Source: Homarus americanus
Taxonomy: Eukaryota > Arthropoda > Malacostraca > Decapoda > Nephropidae
Reading direction: 5' to 3'
DNA length: 64,000 nt
Assembly: GCF_018991925.1 (NCBI RefSeq)
Contig: NW_024756914.1
Span: 4,278,132-4,342,131 of the forward strand
A program made the translations under genes and the position numbers. Shown here piece after piece: positions 21,321 to 31,700 of the stretch. The first letter of the stretch is position 1. Every line of letters starts with the position of its first letter. The notes under the pieces were generated by a model that had not been told where the DNA came from, searched no databases, and saw only the letters and a program-made list of their open reading frames with translations.

Positions 21321-21715
21321 GGTGAGGTAGAAGAGAAGAAAAGAAGGGGAGGAAGACGGGAAAGAAGAAGGAGGAGGAGAAGGAGGAGGAAGGAAGGAAG
21401 GCTTGAGAAGGAAGGAAGTAAGAGAGGCAGGGAGGGAAAGAGGGAGGGAAAGAGGAAGATAATAAAATGAGATAGGGGAAGAATAGAGGAGAAGGGGAAG
21501 GGTGAGAGGAAAGATAAATGGCAGAGTAAGAATAAAGAGGAAGGGAGAAAAGAGTAAGGAAAGTTAGAAAGAGGAGACGAAGACATACGAGTGAAAGGAA
21601 AAGGAGGAAGACTAAAGAAGAGGAATAGATGAAGGAAAGAACATAAATGAAGGGAGTGGAAAAGGAAGAAAGGGAGGAGGAGGAGGAAGGGAGAGAGGAG
21701 GAGGACACCTGGACC
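21321..21715 (+). repeat. Polypurine tract
   Basis: GGAGGAAGGAAGGAAG and GAGGAAGATAATAAAA words. Reverse frames of 151 and 174 codons are Ser/Leu/Phe/Pro low complexity. Confidence 0.85.
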
Positions 21716-21734
21716 AATAAACCACTTATTCAAT

Positions 21735-21905
21735 AGACCTATCCCTCTCTCCCTCTCTCCCTCTCTCTCTCTCTCTCTCTCCCTCCTTTACTCCCTCTTC
21801 TCTCCTTCCTACCCCCTTTTCCGTTGACTCCCCCTTCCTTTTCCCCTTCCCCCTTTCCTTTCACTCCCTCCCCCCCTTTCCTTTCATTCCCCCCTCCCCC
21901 CCCCG
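21735..21905 (+). repeat. Polypyrimidine tract
   Basis: CTCTCCC and CCCTTTCCTTTCA words, the latter duplicated near 21850-21895. Confidence 0.85.
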
Positions 21906-21949
21906 TCTACCGCTGGGAGACAAACCACAATTTCCCCGGACAGACAAAA

Positions 21950-22690
21950 CCGCAGGCGGGGGGGGAGGGGGGAGGGGGAGAGGGGGGGAAGGAAGGGAAA
22001 GGAGTGGAGGGAGGAAGGAAGGAGGTGAGGAGGGGGGGATCAGGAGGAGAGAGAAGGTAAACCATGATGGTCAGGTGAACAGGTGAGAAGGGAGAGAGAG
22101 AGGAGGAGGAAGAGGGGGGGAGCAGTTGAATTATTGGATAAGATTGAGGAGGAGGAGTGAAAGAGGAGGGAAGGAAGGAGGGAAGAGGAGGGAAGGTGAA
22201 GCAGGTGTTTAAAAGAGAGATAAGAGGGACAGGTGAGGAAGACAGAGGTAGGAAGGAGGGATGGAAGGAGGGGGACGGATGGAGGGAGGAAGGAAGGAGA
22301 GGAGGAGGGAAGGGAAGGAGGATGGAAGGAGGGACGGATGGAGGGAGGGGAGGAAGGAGGGAGGGAAGGGGGAGGAAGGTGGGAAAGGTTAAGGGAGGGA
22401 AGAATAGAGGAGGAAGGAGTAAGGATAATTAGGGGAAGGAGGGAAGGGTAAGAGGGAGGAGGGGAGAGAAGGGAAGAAGTGAATAGAAGATGAAGGGGAG
22501 GAAGAGAATAGGGGAAGTTGGGAGGGGGGAAGGTAAAGGAAGGAGAAGGTTGGAGGAAAGAATAGGGATGAGGGGGGAGAGGGTAGGAATAGGGGGAGGG
22601 AAGGGAAGGAGTGGGGAGAAGGAAGGAGTAGGGAGGAGTGGAGGGTAGGGGAAGACGGAGAAGGTAGAGGAGGGAGGAGGGAGGAGTAGG
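21950..22690 (+). repeat. Long polypurine tract
   Basis: About 740 bp of G/A-rich DNA (GGAAGGAGGGA, GGAGGGGAG), with no clean unit beyond GGAAGGAGGGACGGATGGAG near 22250-22345. It forms a plus-strand purine run opposite the preceding pyrimidine block. Confidence 0.85.
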
Positions 22691-22814
22691 GAGGAGGGTA
22701 GATATGCAAATGAGCCACTTAATGTATTAAATGGTGCGGGTCATAAATAAGGGAATGATCACACCCGGTTTATTTGACCTGAACACCTGGTCTGTCAACA
22801 CGCCCACCCACCCA

Positions 22815-22990
22815 CTGTACTCCATTGTTACAGTGGTGTTATGTTACAGTGGTGTTACAATGGCGGTATGGTGTGTTACAGTGGCGGTGTGTTATTACAG
22901 TGGTGGTGTGTTACAGTGATGGTGTTACAGTGGTGTTATGTTACAGTGGTGTTATGTTACAGTGGTGTTGTTGTGTTACAGTGGTGATGT
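22815..22990 (+). repeat. TTACAGTGGTGTTATG repeat, about 10 copies
   Basis: A unit of 14-18 bp with TTACAGTGG, GGTG and TTATG segments. One more TTACAGTGGTACTATG word occurs at about 23059. Confidence 0.88.
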
Positions 22991-23137
22991 TATAAGAGTG
23001 CCAGACTTCCTTATACAACTATATACAAACTACCAGGTACCAATCAATGCTACCTTGTTACAGTGGTACTATGCACCCCCTCGTACCACTGGAGTTGACA
23101 TAGTTGACCTTGGCATCACTCATTAACCTTCAATTAC

Positions 23138-23385
23138 GCCATGACAGTACCAACACCTGCCATGACGGTACCAACACCTGCCATGACGGTACCAACACCT
23201 GCCATGACGGTACTAACACCTGCCATGACAGTACCAACACCTGCCATGACAGTACCAACACCTGCCATGACAGTACCAACACCTGCCATGACAGTACTAA
23301 CACCTGCCATGACAGTACTAACACCTGCCATGACAGTACCAACACCTGCCATGACAGTACTAACACCTGCCATGAACAGTACCAA
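23138..23385 (+). repeat. 21 bp minisatellite, 12 copies
   Basis: The unit begins CATGACAGTACCAACACCTG plus C. Copies vary at ACAG/ACGG and TACC/TACT. The 21 bp period keeps several frames open on both strands, for example a 179-codon forward frame with a seven-residue repeat, which explains the open frames without a gene. Confidence 0.97.
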
Positions 23386-23440
23386 CACTATTGTAATTTG
23401 TTAAATGACTATTACTGTGAGGTGAGACACTTAAAGCTTT

Positions 23441-23473
<33 letters not shown>
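23441..23473 (+). repeat. (GA)n microsatellite
   Basis: A short GA run. Confidence 0.96.
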
Positions 23474-23478
<5 letters not shown>

Positions 23479-23801
23479 GTCTACAGGGGGTTGAGACGTG
23501 GTGTGGGCGGTGTCGTGTCCTCAGCACCACCAGGTCGATCTCCACCTACTGTAGGAGTGTGGTGTACACCGCCGTACTTATACACCAAACTCCGTAACAC
23601 CATAACTATATGTATTGTTTTAGGTTTTAAAGTCGCTAGTTAATGATGGTACTCCCAGGAGTCAGGTCACACTCAACCTGGGTCACTCTCCCGCCTCATT
23701 ACCTGTGAGGGCCTCACCTCCACCTGCCCAATTTCACCTATCCATCTGTTAATTGAGCCTTCATTTACGGTATTTTCGTATCTCGTATCTGGTTCACTGT
23801 T

Positions 23802-23804
<3 letters not shown>
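23474..23804. other. Unique sequence
   Basis: GC-balanced, with GTGTGGTGTACACC-like words. No supported exon. Confidence 0.45.

Positions 23805-23862
<58 letters not shown>
23805..23862. repeat. (TA)n microsatellite
   Basis: A TA run of about 58 bp, followed shortly by a short AC stretch. Confidence 0.98.
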
Positions 23863-23864
<2 letters not shown>

Positions 23865-23939
23865 GCCGTATGTAAACACACACACACGCACACTTTTGCA
23901 CATAAAAAATAATGAGAGTAAATTATGCTACCTCCAAGA

Positions 23940-24425
23940 TATCATGCAGGAGGGGGGAGGAAAAAGGGGGGTAGGGTGAAGGGGATGGGAAGGGGTAGGA
24001 GTGAGAGGGAGGAAGGGGAGGGACAAGCCTCATTACCCCGGTACACAAATTACAGCGCCACCATTAAAGTATTGCGGCAGGGGTTTTACTGAGGTTCAGG
24101 GGGGCAGGGGTTGTTAGGGGAGGGGTGAGGGGAAGGGGAGGAAGGGGCCACCGACCCCTAATTATACCGTGGACGATCAGGTACACCGCCTCACACGATG
24201 TTAACTTTAATGATGTCAGAACTACGGTCGTTAGTGGGGGTGTGGAGGAAGGGGGAGTGGGGTCATGCATGGGGTGGAAGAGTGGAGGAGGGATGGTGAG
24301 AGAGGTGTGGAGGGGAGGAGAGGTCACACTTAGGGAGGGAGAGTGAAGGAGGAAGGGTGAGAGGGGTTGGAGAGGGAGACGGAGAGTGAAGGAGGAGAGT
24401 GGAAGAGGAGAGTGAAGGTGTGAGA
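23940..24425 (+). repeat. G-rich low-complexity patches
   Basis: GGGGAGGGG and GTGGAGGAAGGGGGAGTGG words with a unique insert near 24030-24230. GGAGAGTGAAGGAGGA repeats near 24340-24415. Confidence 0.7.
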
Positions 24426-24442
24426 ATACGATTAGTGCATGG

Positions 24443-24477
24443 ATGTATGTATGTATGTATGTATGTATGTATGTATG
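24443..24477 (+). repeat. (TATG)n microsatellite
   Basis: Eight to nine ATGT units. Confidence 0.97.
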
Positions 24478-24614
24478 GTATGCCTGCTATATACATGTAT
24501 AAACACACACACACACAAACAAACATGTGTGTATGAGACCAGACAGTGTTGACAGCTGGGGTCTAAGAGGGCGAGTTTTTTCCCCCCAGTATATATATAA
24601 GAGAGACAGTGTGT

Positions 24615-24745
24615 GCCCAGGGGGGTGGGGTAGTGTGGGGATGGAGGGGGCAGGGGGGTGGGGTAGGTGTAGTGTAGGAGTGGGGTGGGGTGAGTTGGGG
24701 TTGGGGGTGGGCTAGTGGGGGTTAGGGGTGGGGTTGGAGGAGAAC
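24615..24745 (+). repeat. G-rich GGGGTGGGGTAGTG tract
   Basis: GGGGTGGGGTAG and GTTGGGGGTGGG words with many runs of four or more G, a quadruplex candidate. Confidence 0.85.
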
Positions 24746-24776
24746 TGAACAACAGCCTCCTTTCACTCCGTTCTCG

Positions 24777-24778
<2 letters not shown>

Positions 24779-24819
<41 letters not shown>
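24779..24819 (+). repeat. (AC)n microsatellite
   Basis: An AC run of about 40 bp. Confidence 0.98.
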
Positions 24820-24822
<3 letters not shown>

Positions 24823-24867
24823 CACACAACACACACACCTCATTTGCCTGGGCGTTGGTCAGGCTGA

Positions 24868-25140
24868 AGAACACGGCACGAGAACATAACACAACACATC
24901 ACACGGCACGAGAACAACACAACACAACACACGGCACGAGAAGGCACGAGAACACAACAGAACACATCACACTGCACGAGAACACAACAGAACACATCAC
25001 ACGGCACGAGAACATAACAGAACACATCACACGGCACGAGAACACAACAGAACACATCACACTGCACGAGAACACAACAGAACACATCACACGGCAAGAT
25101 AACACAACAGAACACATCACACGGCAAGATAACGAGATAT
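24868..25140 (+). repeat. 30 bp minisatellite, about 8 copies
   Basis: The unit has GGCACGAGAACACAACAG then AACACATCAC AC. The first units are rearranged and the last two carry GGCAAGATAACAC. The 30 bp period keeps forward and reverse frames open (107, 122 and 123 codons), which I reject as genes. Confidence 0.95.
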
Positions 25141-25269
25141 AACACTCTCCTTCCCCCTCTATCCATTCCCCCATCCCCCCCTCTATCCTTCCCCTCCTCA
25201 TAACACATTTACATTCCTCAACGTCCGTGATCAGTCGCATCCTCACCACCACGATTGACAGTTCACTCA

Positions 25270-25425
25270 TATATTTTTCACTACCTCATAAATATATCAC
25301 CCACCTATAACACTCCCCTATACATATAACACTTACCTATAACACTTACCTATAAAACTCACCTATAATTCACAACCCTAAATATTACACCTATAATTCA
25401 CAACCCTAAATATTACGACTCTGTG
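25270..25425 (+). repeat. ACCTATAACACTT and ACCTATAATTCACAACCC repeats
   Basis: Short units based on CTATAACACTTACC grade into two copies of a unit of about 28 bp containing CTATAATTCACAACCCTAAA. Confidence 0.8.
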
Positions 25426-26079
25426 TAGTTATTTTACTGAGGCCCTAAAATTTCAACCAAATGTGAGTATGTGTGTAAGATGACAACACTAGGCGGGGTT
25501 CCAACACACCACCCTGGATGACCCCTCTACGTCACAGCTATTCGAATATTGGCTATGACTTAGACTTCAGCTAACAGATACCATATCACAACCACACTGA
25601 ATTGTGGCTACGACTTGGGCGAACACAGTTACATCAATGTTGTGTTCGTCTCTCTCTCAGCGCGGAGCTTAAGTGAGGAACAAAAATAAAATAAATAGGA
25701 TGTTTTTTTTACCAACGAAATATCATTGACAGAGAAAGGAAAGTATGGAGCTTCGGAATTTAAATTTTCTCTTTTCAATATATACGTAACATCGTCTCAG
25801 CCTTTATAGCATGTTAAATATAAGCCTTATATATTATTGAAGGATTATATATATTTAATATTTCCCTCTCTATTATATATTGAAAAATTGGTTAAATAAA
25901 TATTCAGATAGATGAGAGTAATTGATTTAGTTTGGTAAGAGTTAAGTAATAAGCTAAAATAAATTCATCGATTTATATAAATGTTATTCTATACTTTATT
26001 AGAAAAAAAATATAGATAAAACTAGGTCATCCGGAGTCACACACATACAAATACCTGACCTAGTGACTTGACCTGTTGT
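25426..26079. other. Unique AT-rich sequence
   Basis: TATATATT-rich segments near 25800-26000. No array or convincing exon. Confidence 0.5.
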
Positions 26080-26152
26080 CACACACACACACACACACAC
26101 ATTGACTCTCAAGAATTTCCTCCTCTGTGTGTGTGTGTGTGTGTGTGTGTGG
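26080..26152. repeat. (AC)n and (TG)n in inverted arrangement
   Basis: An AC run (26080-26100) and a TG run (26127-26151) are separated by about 26 bp, so the strand can fold back with a stem of about 20 bp. Confidence 0.95.
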
Positions 26153-26159
26153 TGTAATC

Positions 26160-26440
26160 AGTAATACAAGTACATATAAGTATCAGGTTCACTTTTCTCA
26201 TATAAGTAGTACTGTATATAACATGTAAGTAATATAAATACAATATAACTAAGAGATATAAGTAAATATAACTATCAGGCCATATTATAAGTAACATATA
26301 AGTACAGTAACATAACTACGAATCATTCAAGTATAAGTATTATAAGTGAAATAGAAGCATTATAATCAGCTTACGTAAAATATATGCCTTATATGTAAAA
26401 TATCAATACATAAGTAATTTCTAAGTATTATAAGTGACCG
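26160..26440 (+). repeat. Cryptic ATATAAGTA repeat
   Basis: ATAAGTA or TATAAGT occurs about 15 times with irregular AT-rich spacers. Confidence 0.75.
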
Positions 26441-26544
26441 ACCTTATAAGACCACATCAACACTGACGAAATAAAATCTAATATATCACATTACTGTAAT
26501 AAAACCAATATAATACTACCAGTGTTTTATGGCTGTGTTACGTA

Positions 26545-26875
26545 CGCTTAAACCACTGAGGATGATGGTTTAATACAACTAGGGATGATGGTTTAGTTCT
26601 GAGGAATGATGGTTTAGATTTGGGGGTGGTGGTTTAACTCTCAGGATGATGGTTTAGTTCTGAGGAATGATGGTTTAAATTTGGGGGGTGGTTTAATTCT
26701 GAGGATGATGGTTTAACTCTCAGGATGATGGTTTAATTCTGAGGATGATGGTTTAACACACCTGGAGATGATGGTTTAACCCCCTAAGAATGATAGTTAA
26801 ACACCCGGAGATGATGGTTTAACCCCCTAAGAATGATAGTTAAACCCCCGGAGATTGATGGTTTAACCCCTTTAT
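26545..26875 (+). repeat. About 21-25 bp GATGATGGTTTAA repeat
   Basis: GGATGATGGTTTAA alternates with CTCTGA, TTCTGA, AACACAC or CCCCTAA links, about 14 copies. A 37-40 bp sub-block (GATGATGGTTTAACCCCCTA) recurs near 26764-26860. Confidence 0.88.
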
Positions 26876-26879
26876 AATG

Positions 26880-27275
26880 ACAACATACACAGTCGTCCTC
26901 TAAGAAATAATACAATATTCGGTTTTATTTATTTTTTTACTATAAACTAAAACAAAATCGTCCTAAAAAAATAAACAATATATAATGTGAATTAACCTGT
27001 ATATATAATTTTTTAATAGACATATAGGAATTAATAGTTTTATTCACTTACATTTATTTGTCTTTGATTTCCGATTTTGTTTCTTTTATTTTCATCAGAA
27101 TAATTTAATTTATTTTTTTCTTCCTAATAAACGAACTTTTTTCATCTCTTTAATTCTTTCGTTATTTAATCATACGAGTTATTTTTTTTCTGTAATTTTC
27201 AATAGTATTTTTTTTTTCAAGTTTTATTTTTTAGTCTTTGTCATTGATAATAATTTTAGCTCTTGTTTAATCCTT
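26880..27275. other. T/A-rich sequence
   Basis: TTTATTTTTT-rich DNA with ATTTTATTTT words. No gene. Confidence 0.5.
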
Positions 27276-27330
27276 ATGTATGTATGTATGTATGTATGTA
27301 TGTATGTATGTATGTATGTATGTATGTATG
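27276..27330 (+). repeat. (TATG)n microsatellite
   Basis: About 14 ATGT units. Confidence 0.98.
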
Positions 27331-27655
27331 CTTAAAATCTATATCACTCTGTATTTAACTCCTTTATTACCAACAATCAACAAAACCTAACTTTTACTCA
27401 CTCTTTTATTCACAACTTTTACATTTGTTTTCGGGGGGTATTGTAAATCATCATTATTTTATTTATTTTTTTACAAAGGGTGACACAAAGAGTATTTACG
27501 TGTGGGAGATTAATAACACGTATATATTAATCCCTTTACCGTTGTCTTTTTCAAATTATACGTATTTAAATCTCTGGTCGGATTAGTTTGCCGGATTTCC
27601 CTGTTTTATGTCGCCGGTGTCTGATTGGTGTTGTTTATATGAGATTAGTGCAGAG
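27331..27655. other. Unique AT-rich sequence
   Basis: No supported feature. Confidence 0.45.
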
Positions 27656-27798
27656 TTAGGGAGGTGGAAGAGGAGGTGGAAGGGTAAGAAAGGAAGAAGG
27701 GGGGGAGGGAGGAAAGGAGGAAGAAGAGGAAGAAGAGGAAGAAGAAGGGAGGAGGAGGAGGAGGAGGAGGAGGAGGAGGAGGAGGAGGAGGAGGAGGT
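27656..27798 (+). repeat. Polypurine tract ending in (GGA)n
   Basis: GGAGGAAGAAGAGG words lead into a GGA run of about 50 bp (27748-27797). Confidence 0.93.
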
Positions 27799-27900
27799 TG
27801 GGTACTGGGTCGGAGGCATTAATAATTACTATACTGCCAACAGGAGACCATCACCGGAGAAAACCTTTTTTTTTAACTTACGCCAGACGACATTTCACAC

Positions 27901-27981
27901 AGCACCGCCCACCACGCCCACAGTTGTATTTACCGTCGATAGCACCGCCCACCACGCCCACAGTTGTATTTACCGTCGATA
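27901..27981 (+). repeat. 40 bp tandem duplication
   Basis: Two essentially identical copies of a unit beginning AGCACCGCCCACCACGCCCA and ending ACCGTCGAT. It abuts a CCTAA tract. Confidence 0.95.
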
Positions 27982-27982
27982 C

Positions 27983-28049
27983 ACCTAACCTAACCTAACG
28001 TAACCTAACCTAACGTAACCTAACTTAACTTAACTTAACTTAACCTAAG
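27983..28049 (-). repeat. CCTAA/CGTAA/CTTAA telomere-like tract
   Basis: CCTAA units grade into CGTAA and then CTTAA, so variant pentamers are grouped in blocks. Confidence 0.9.
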
Positions 28050-28067
28050 TATTAATTTCACTTTTGT

Positions 28068-28275
28068 ATGTGTGTGTGGAGGGGTATGTATGTATGTATG
28101 TATGTATGTATGTATGTATGTATGTATGTATGTATGTATGTATGTGTGTGGAGGGGTAAGTGTGTTTGTGAGTATGTATGTGAGTATGTATGTATGTATG
28201 TATGTATGTATGTATGTATGTATGTATGTGTGTGTGTGTGTGTGTGTGTATAGTGTCTGTATGTATGTATGTATG
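28068..28275 (+). repeat. (TATG)n blocks with TGTGTGTGGAGGGGTA duplicated
   Basis: Two ATGT runs (28084-28143 and about 28178-28228) are each preceded by GTGTG(TG)GAGGGGTA or a related word, and a TG run follows (28229-28248). The short frames are repeat-derived. Confidence 0.95.
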
Positions 28276-28347
28276 TTTTATAAATGCAGAAAATCATACA
28301 CTAATAAAAAAATGATCATGGTTTAATTATTCATACTTGAGATACAA

Positions 28348-28376
28348 TTAGGTTAGGTTAGGTTAGGTTAGGTTAG
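28348..28376 (+). repeat. (TTAGG)n interstitial tract
   Basis: Five to six perfect TTAGG units. Confidence 0.92.
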
Positions 28377-28424
28377 CCACTATGACCTTTAACTCAAGTC
28401 TAAAACAATGTATGGTGACTACAA

Positions 28425-28560
28425 AGAATTAAACCTTTGAATATAAACCCAAGAATTAAACCTTTGAATTTAAACCCAAGAATTAAAGCTTTGAATTTAA
28501 ACACTAGAATTAAACCTTTGAATTTAAACCCAAGAATTAAACCTTTGACTATAAAACTTT
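28425..28560 (+). repeat. 27 bp minisatellite, about 5 copies
   Basis: The unit is AATTAAACCTTTGAATTTAA plus ACCCAAG. The edges are divergent. Confidence 0.9.
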
Positions 28561-28599
28561 TTGAACAGAAACACAAGAATAAACTTTTGATAATAAATT

Positions 28600-28905
28600 G
28601 TGGCGTTCATAATTATAGGCGTTCAGTCACAAGTTCTTTAAGTTTTTACAGATCATAGTTACAAGCGTTCAAAAAATAGAGCGTTCACAGCCCAAAAGTT
28701 CAAAATTTATGAGTTCACAGTTCCGAGCGTTCACAGCCAAAAAAAAAAGTTCAAAATTAGATTATTTACAGTTCAAAACGCCCAAAAATATACCATACAC
28801 AACTACAAGCGATTCACTACTATACCGTTCATATCTACAAGCGTCTATAATTGCAGCGTTCATAGTTACGGTGTTCAAAATGACGCAATACTGTACTAGA
28901 TCAGT
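28600..28905 (+). repeat. Cryptic GCGTTCA/GTTCACAG repeat
   Basis: GTTCA occurs about 12 times, often as GCGTTCA, with spacers of 8-25 bp that do not align. It sits directly upstream of a 44 bp array that also contains GCGTTCAGAAC, so it may be a decayed relative. Confidence 0.7.
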
Positions 28906-28949
28906 GTTCAACATATGTGTATAGTTGGTGAAGCACGCAGAGCTATATC

Positions 28950-29262
28950 AAGTTCCAGCGTTCAGAACACTCACAGTTCACCTCAGTGCTACCAAGTTCC
29001 AGCGTTCAGAACACAGAGTTCACCTCAGGGCTACCAAGTTCCAGCGTTCAGGACACACAGAGTTCACCTCAGGGCTACCAAGTTCCAGCGTTCAGGACAC
29101 ACAGAGTTCACCTCAGGGCTACCAAGTTCCAGCGTTCAGAACACACAGAGTTCACCTCAGTGCTACCAAGTTCCAGCGTTCAGAACACACAGAGTTCACC
29201 TCAGGGCTACCAAGTTCCAGCGTTCAGAACACACAGAGTTCACCTCAGGGCTACGTATCTGA
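28950..29262 (+). repeat. 44 bp minisatellite, about 7 copies
   Basis: The unit contains CAAGTTCCAGCGTTCAGAAC, ACACAGAGTTCACCTCAGGG and CTAC. The period is not a multiple of three, yet all three forward frames stay open for about 100 codons because no unit carries a forward stop. None resembles a known protein. Confidence 0.96.
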
Positions 29263-29299
29263 GAATGAACTTGCGTAACTAACTCTCCGTGGAAAGCTT

Positions 29300-29440
29300 G
29301 ATAGTGGTAGTGTTAGTAGATAGTGGTAGTAACGGTGTCGTGGTAGTAACGGTGTCGTGGTAGTAACGGTGTCGTGGTAGTAACGGTGTCGTGGTAGTAA
29401 CGGTGTCGTGGTAGTAACGGTGTCGTGGTAGTGACGGTGT
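29300..29440 (+). repeat. 18 bp minisatellite, about 7 copies
   Basis: The unit is GTAGTAACGGTGTCGTGG, nearly identical in all copies. Confidence 0.95.
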
Positions 29441-29705
29441 GGTGGTAGTGGTTTTGTTAATATATAATGGAATAGGTGGAAATAGCTAATGGTAATAAAT
29501 AGTGGTAGTGTGGTAGTAAATAGTGGTAGTGTGGTAATAAATAGTGGTAGTGTGGTAGTAAATAGTGGTAGTAGATAGTGGTAGTAACGGTGTGGTGGTA
29601 GTGGTTTTGTTAATATATAATGGTATAGGTGGAAATAGCTAATGGTAATAAATAGTGGTAGTGTGGTAGTAAATAGTGGTAGTAGACAGTGGTAGTGTGG
29701 TAGAA
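29441..29705 (+). repeat. About 153 bp duplication with inner TAGTGGTAGTGTGG repeats
   Basis: GGTGGTAGTGGTTTTGTTAA and the following 60 bp recur at an offset of about 153 bp (29441 and 29594). The unit itself contains TAGTGGTAGTGTGGTAGTAA words. Confidence 0.9.
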
Positions 29706-29783
29706 CAAGACACATCACCGACCTACTGATAATAACTTCCTTGGAATCCCGGAGGAAGGGGGGGGGGAGACATCCGGGGTTTG

Positions 29784-29860
29784 ATGATAATGTGAGGAAG
29801 AGGAGGAAGAGGAAGAGGAGGAGAGAGGAAAGAGGAGGAAGAGGAGGAGGAGGAGGCTAA
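29784..29860 (+). repeat. GAG/GAA polypurine run
   Basis: GAGGAAGAGGAGGAAGAGG-like sequence. Confidence 0.9.
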
Positions 29861-29881
29861 CCGGGAAGGAGGAATAAGATA

Positions 29882-29882
<1 letters not shown>

Positions 29883-29917
<35 letters not shown>

Positions 29918-29918
29918 G

Positions 29919-29955
<37 letters not shown>

Positions 29956-29992
29956 GGGTGACAAACAAACACACACACACACACACACACAT
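29883..29992. repeat. Adjacent (AAT)n, (CT)n and (AC)n runs
   Basis: Three microsatellites lie in a row: AAT at 29883-29916, CT at 29921-29951 and AC at about 29967-29991. Confidence 0.95.
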
Positions 29993-30129
29993 ATACAGAC
30001 ATGTGCACACAATTACACGCACACAAACGCAAAAACCAACATAGACAGCCATAATTACCGGCATAACCAACCACCCCCCCCCCCGGCTCTAACGACGCCC
30101 TCACAAAAACAAAAACAAACACACAAATC

Positions 30130-30510
30130 TCCGACGCGTCCACGACAAGACAAGATTTAAACGCGTTCATGACACGTTTAAACACCTTCACATGTTCAAA
30201 AACGTTGGAAATTTGATTAAACGCATCCAATCGAATATGCGTATGTAAGGGAGGCAGGAGGGGGGCTGGGATGATTTGAGAACGCATAACTATGGTGTCA
30301 CACTAACGCATTAATCACCCACATACGCATATCCAACGATGACATTAACGCACTGATTAACCCATGCGTCGTGTAAATCCAGGGGTATCATAAACGCATA
30401 GATCACCCCATGCGTGCCAGGAGCGCATGTCCAGGGTGTCATTAACGCACAGATCGCTCCATGCGTGCGAGAAACGTGTCATTTTCCCAGGGACCAACAC
30501 TAACGCTGTC
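30130..30510. repeat. Cryptic ACGCAT/ATGCGT keyword region
   Basis: AACGCA, ACGCAT, ATGCGT and ACGCGT words occur about 20 times in both orientations with irregular spacers. The later part (30300-30470) shows a degenerate unit of about 60 bp with GTCATTAACGCA...ATCAC. Confidence 0.75.
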
Positions 30511-30599
30511 AAGGCTCGCGTGCTGAGTTTTTCCTATTCATCAATTGTCGTGTGTGATAAATTCTCGTTCTTATGCCCCGTCTCCCACTCATCCCTGGC

Positions 30600-30905
30600 T
30601 GAGTGGTGGTGGTTGTGGTGGTGTTGTGAGTGGTTGCTATTGTTGTTGGTTGTTGGTGGTATAATTATGTAGTTATGACTGTAGTGGTGGTGGTTACGTA
30701 TTGATAGTAGTAGAATGGTAGCAAGAACGATGGTTGTAGTAGCGATGGTAGTGATAGAATGTCTGCAAGAACGATAGTGGTAGTAGTGGTGATTGTGGTA
30801 GTAGTGGTGGTAGTGATAGAATGTCTACAATAACGCTGGTTGTAGTAGTGGTAGTAGTGGTAGTAGCAAGAACAATGATGTGGTAATTATGGTGGTGGGA
30901 GACGT
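30600..30905 (+). repeat. GTGGTAGTAGTGGT degenerate repeat
   Basis: TGGTGGT and GTAGTAGTGG words. A block of about 58 bp with TGATAGAATGTCT(G/A)CAA is duplicated near 30752 and 30814. Confidence 0.85.
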
Positions 30906-30914
30906 TACTAATGA

Positions 30915-31145
30915 TGAGGGAGGGAAGTAGGGTTGGGGGGAGGGGGGGAGGGGGGGGGAGGGTGAGGGAGGTGGGGGAGGGAGGTGGGAGGGGGGGAGGG
31001 GGTTGGGGAAAAAGGGAGGGGAGGGAGGGGGGGGGGAGGGGGGAGGTGAGGGAGGTGGGGAGGGTCAAGGAGGGGTGAGGGATAAGGAGGGAGGAGGAGG
31101 GAGGGAGGGAGGGAGGAGGGGGAGGTTAGGGTCTGGGAGGGAAGG
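30915..31145 (+). repeat. G-rich tract
   Basis: GGGGGGAGGGAGGTGGG words with many long G-runs, a strong quadruplex candidate on the plus strand. Confidence 0.88.
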
Positions 31146-31219
31146 GAGGGGACAAGTCGTGAATTTGACACTAGCGGACACCTGGGGACACCACTGCCCC
31201 CACCTCCCACTGACCTGCT

Positions 31220-31222
<3 letters not shown>

Positions 31223-31253
<31 letters not shown>
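31223..31253 (+). repeat. (AC)n microsatellite
   Basis: An AC run of about 31 bp. Confidence 0.97.
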
Positions 31254-31255
<2 letters not shown>

Positions 31256-31499
31256 CCCTGGCTTATGTGAGTTTTACCTCTTGTGTATGTAGTGCCTTCA
31301 TGTATACTATAACCGTATGAATATCATGACTGCCTTTATTTATATGCACATGAGTGTAAGAATGTGTGTATGTATATCCTATAGTATATACAAAGATGTT
31401 ATTGTGTACATATATGTTTGTGTGTATCTGGGTATGCATGTATGTACAGCTGTGTATACATGTCAACGACTGTGTGTCACCCCATGTTAGTGCACAGAA
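31254..31499. other. Unique DNA with TGTGTATGTAT words
   Basis: A weak decayed TATG-like pattern; no gene. Confidence 0.45.
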
Positions 31500-31700
31500 T
31501 AACATCATGAACACCTCCAACACCTCCTCCCACACCTCCCCCCCCCACCCCCACCCACTCCTCCCCACCCACTCCCCCACCCTCCCCACCCACACCTCCC
31601 CACCCACTCCTCTCCCACCCCACCAACACCTCCCCACCTACCTCCCCCACCTCCACCCACACCCCCCTGGTCCCCCTCCCCAGATCCCCCTCATCATCCT
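31500..31700 (+). repeat. C-rich CACCTCCCCACCCACTCC repeat
   Basis: Units of about 10-18 bp built from CCCACACCTCCCCACC. The G-rich complement could form quadruplexes. Confidence 0.88.

Noticed and set aside
23104..23643. A seven-residue repeat protein (Thr-Asn-Thr-Cys-His-Asp-Ser/Gly) of 179 codons
   Set aside because: Explained by the 21 bp array. The reverse strand and two other frames are open as well.
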